Shown here: in pieces, positions 5,260 to 6,042 of the stretch | Position numbering within the stretch: position 1 is the stretch's first letter | Layout: every line of letters starts with the position of its first letter | Assembly (NCBI GenBank): GCA_001898095.1 | Contig: MKSH01000082.1 | Location: forward strand, 593-6,634 | Length of the DNA: 6,042 nt | Origin: Solirubrobacterales bacterium 70-9 | GTDB lineage: Bacteria > Actinomycetota > Thermoleophilia > Solirubrobacterales > 70-9 | Reading direction: 5' to 3' | Translations under genes and position numbers: made by a program | Notes under the pieces: generated by a model | Told to the model about the DNA's origin: nothing | The model's input: only the letters and a program-made list of their open reading frames with translations | Database searches by the model: none

Positions 5260-5834
5260 CAGTCCCTCGCCCCCTCGGCGGCCGGGCCGGTGACGTCGCG
5301 CGCCTCGGCGATGAGCTGCCCCGCGATCAGGTTCCAGTCCTCCTCGGTGCCCGTGCGGAATGCGTCCAGCACCTCCTCCTTCAGCGCACCGGCCCGGAAG
5401 GCCGGGTCGAAGCCCCGCCTCCCTATCTCGGGCCGCCGCGCGAGGCGTTCGCCGACCAGCGGGTCCTCGCAGGCGGAGCGGAGGAACCCGCGGATCAGGG
5501 CGACGGTGAAGTCGGTGCCCTGCTCGGAGCGCCGTGACCCCTGCGGGTCGGCGACCGGCGCCTCGGGATCGAGGACGTGATCGGCGACGGCGATCCAGTC
5601 GGCCTCCTCGGCGACCGCGGTCACCTCGCTCAGGATCGGCGCCAGCGAGTTGGCGACGACGGTCCAGTGGTAGCGGCCGAGGACGACGTGCTCGAAGAGC
5701 AGCCCGGTCACCGCGTCGTCGGCGGCGTCGTGCTGGAGCGCCGCCATCAGGAACCGGCGTCTCCCTTCATCGGCGGTCGGGTCCACCGCGCCCGGCGCGG
5801 TCGGCCCTGCATGGTCTGCGGTGATCGTGTTCAT
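5259..5834 (-). CDS. Hypothetical protein with two tandem copies of the FL-x(50)-DW helical repeat
   Basis: 191 residues, first gene of the operon. The ATG at 5832-5834 is chosen because GGAGG (5842-5846) sits 7 bases upstream. The frame stays open to a GTG at 5993, but that start has no Shine-Dalgarno and the extra stretch covers the candidate promoter and an A-rich leader. The first 24 residues are Pro/Ala/Asp-rich and likely disordered. Residues 25-88 and 114-180 are two helical units: the first begins R-R-R-F-L-M-A-A-L-Q-H-D-A and ends A-D-W-I-A-V-A-D-H-V-L; the second begins I-R-G-F-L-R-S-A and ends E-E-D-W-N-L-I-A-G-Q-L-I-A-E-A-R-D. The first matches the single unit of gene 3537-3839 with identical spacing; the second is about two residues shorter and more diverged. 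A polar linker (89-110) separates them. I cannot name the family. It looks like a duplication-fusion product that could scaffold or bind the single-copy paralogue. Confidence 0.9.
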   Translation of the reverse strand: MNTITADHAGPTAPGAVDPTADEGRRRFLMAALQHDAADDAVTGLLFEHVVLGRYHWTVVANSLAPILSEVTAVAEEADWIAVADHVLDPEAPVADPQGSRRSEQGTDFTVALIRGFLRSACEDPLVGERLARRPEIGRRGFDPAFRAGALKEEVLDAFRTGTEEDWNLIAGQLIAEARDVTGPAAEGARD

Positions 5835-5947
5835 GGTCGTTCCTCCCGTGTCTCCCTTCGACGGCGGCGTCGGGCCGGTCGGCCTTCCGCCGCATCCGAT
5901 CTGGTCGTTTTTTTGGCTCTGCATCTCGTAATCAGCTCCTGCCCCAT
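5835..5947 (-). promoter_or_regulatory. Leader between candidate promoter and first gene, with nested hairpin and A-tract
   Basis: About 110 bases without a convincing gene. Read on the minus strand it contains an A-tract of seven (5908-5914), then a nested inverted repeat: outer arms CGGCGG/CCGCCG (5862-5867 and 5887-5892) enclosing inner GGCC arms (5873-5876 and 5881-5884), followed by the Shine-Dalgarno of the first gene (5842-5846). The A/T-richer part (about 5901-5958) stands out from the surrounding GC-rich DNA. It could be an ordinary 5' untranslated region with a stabilising hairpin. I see no match to a riboswitch class I know. Confidence 0.35.
5842..5846 (-). promoter_or_regulatory. 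Shine-Dalgarno that fixes the start of the first gene
   Basis: GGAGG on the minus strand, 7 bases before the ATG at 5832-5834. It is the reason to prefer this start over the upstream in-frame GTG at 5993 and ATG at 5924, neither of which has a comparable site at normal spacing. Confidence 0.75.
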
Positions 5948-5977
5948 GTGTTAGCTCTGGGTCGGCCGACCAGTCAA
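5948..5977 (-). promoter_or_regulatory. Candidate housekeeping-sigma promoter of the operon
   Basis: On the minus strand TTGACT (5972-5977) is followed after 18 bases by TAACAC (5948-5953); a 17-base register gives CTAACA instead. The -35 box matches the bacterial consensus TTGACA at five of six positions, unusual in such GC-rich DNA. The -10 box is weak, sharing only T, A and A with TATAAT. It lies about 115-140 bases upstream of the first gene of a run of coupled genes, where a promoter is expected. A transcription start near 5941 is predicted by spacing only. Confidence 0.4.
5960..5971. promoter_or_regulatory. Perfect 12-base palindrome in the promoter spacer, candidate operator
   Basis: GGTCGGCCGACC reads the same on both strands and fills most of the spacer between the candidate -35 and -10 boxes, directly abutting the -35 hexamer. 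A dimeric regulator bound here would block RNA polymerase. The operon encodes two XRE proteins and one ArsR-like protein, any of which could bind it. GC-rich palindromes arise by chance more often in such DNA, so position is the main support. Confidence 0.4.
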
Positions 5978-6042
5978 GTCGCCCCTCGGACACCCGACGA
6001 GGACGGGCGCCCGGGTGGCCGCCGACCGCGGCCGATCACCCG
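5978..6042. other. Region upstream of the promoter, no supported gene
   Basis: On the minus strand, frames entering from the right edge end at 5974-5976 (TGA) and 5951-5953 (TAA), so the tail of an upstream gene could lie here. With only about 22-30 codons visible, neither can be supported. CGGGCGCCCG (6004-6013) is a palindrome, and CACCCG at 5991-5996 is inverted as CGGGTG at 6012-6017, but no T-run follows, so I do not call a terminator. Confidence 0.3.

Noticed and set aside
5862..5914. Plus-strand Rho-independent terminator (hairpin then seven T)
   Set aside because: About 15 unpaired bases separate the hairpin from the T-run and there is no plus-strand gene to terminate.
5835..5993. 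N-terminal extension of the first gene from the GTG at 5993
   Set aside because: No Shine-Dalgarno at that GTG, the stretch contains the candidate promoter and an A/T-richer leader, and the ATG at 5834 has GGAGG at ideal spacing.
5974..6042. C-terminal end of an upstream minus-strand gene
   Set aside because: Only about 22 codons are visible before a TGA, composition is Arg/Gly/Pro/Ser-rich, and two frames are open to the edge, so none can be preferred.

Overview
The window is very GC-rich and every gene I can support lies on the minus strand, so transcription runs from the right end to the left. Third codon positions are strongly G/C, GTG starts are used alongside ATG, and two regulators (an ArsR-type winged helix and XRE helix-turn-helix proteins with a conserved tail) have the look of Actinomycetota proteins. 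I lean towards Thermoleophilia/Solirubrobacterales, but that is an inference from style and not a match. There is no rRNA, tRNA, CRISPR array, insertion sequence, integrase, phage structural gene or recognisable enzyme motif.

Layout, in transcription order. A roughly 200-base non-coding stretch at the right end (5835-6042) holds a candidate promoter (TTGACT, then TAACAC after 18 bases) with a perfect 12-base palindrome in its spacer, and a leader of about 110 bases. Nine reading frames follow with no real intergenic space: (1) 5259-5834, two tandem copies of an unnamed helical repeat; (2) 4807-5259, unknown; (3) 4484-4810 and (4) 4197-4487, paralogous XRE regulators; (5) 3836-4204, ArsR-like winged-helix regulator; (6) 3537-3839, one copy of the same repeat as gene 1; (7) 3481-3540, a possible 19-residue mini-ORF; (8) 883-3474, a large 863-residue protein with a winged helix near each end and a C-terminal H-W-R-R-G-H-F motif recalling a broad family of phage and plasmid proteins; (9) 359-886, unknown. 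A tenth frame (1-362) starts with a GTGA overlap and runs off the left edge.

Nearly every junction is a 1-8 base stop/start overlap (ATGA, GTGA, TGATG), so the set looks like one translationally coupled operon. The one exception, before the large gene, is bridged by the mini-ORF. Its stop codon lies inside an unusually strong Shine-Dalgarno (GGAGGTGATC), and a perfect 6-bp hairpin overlaps that site.

How the genes work together is not known. Three small DNA-binding regulators, three copies of one helical domain spread over two genes, and a large putative DNA-binding protein suggest a self-regulated accessory module, plausibly part of an integrated mobile element. That is inference; nothing here identifies a biochemical activity.
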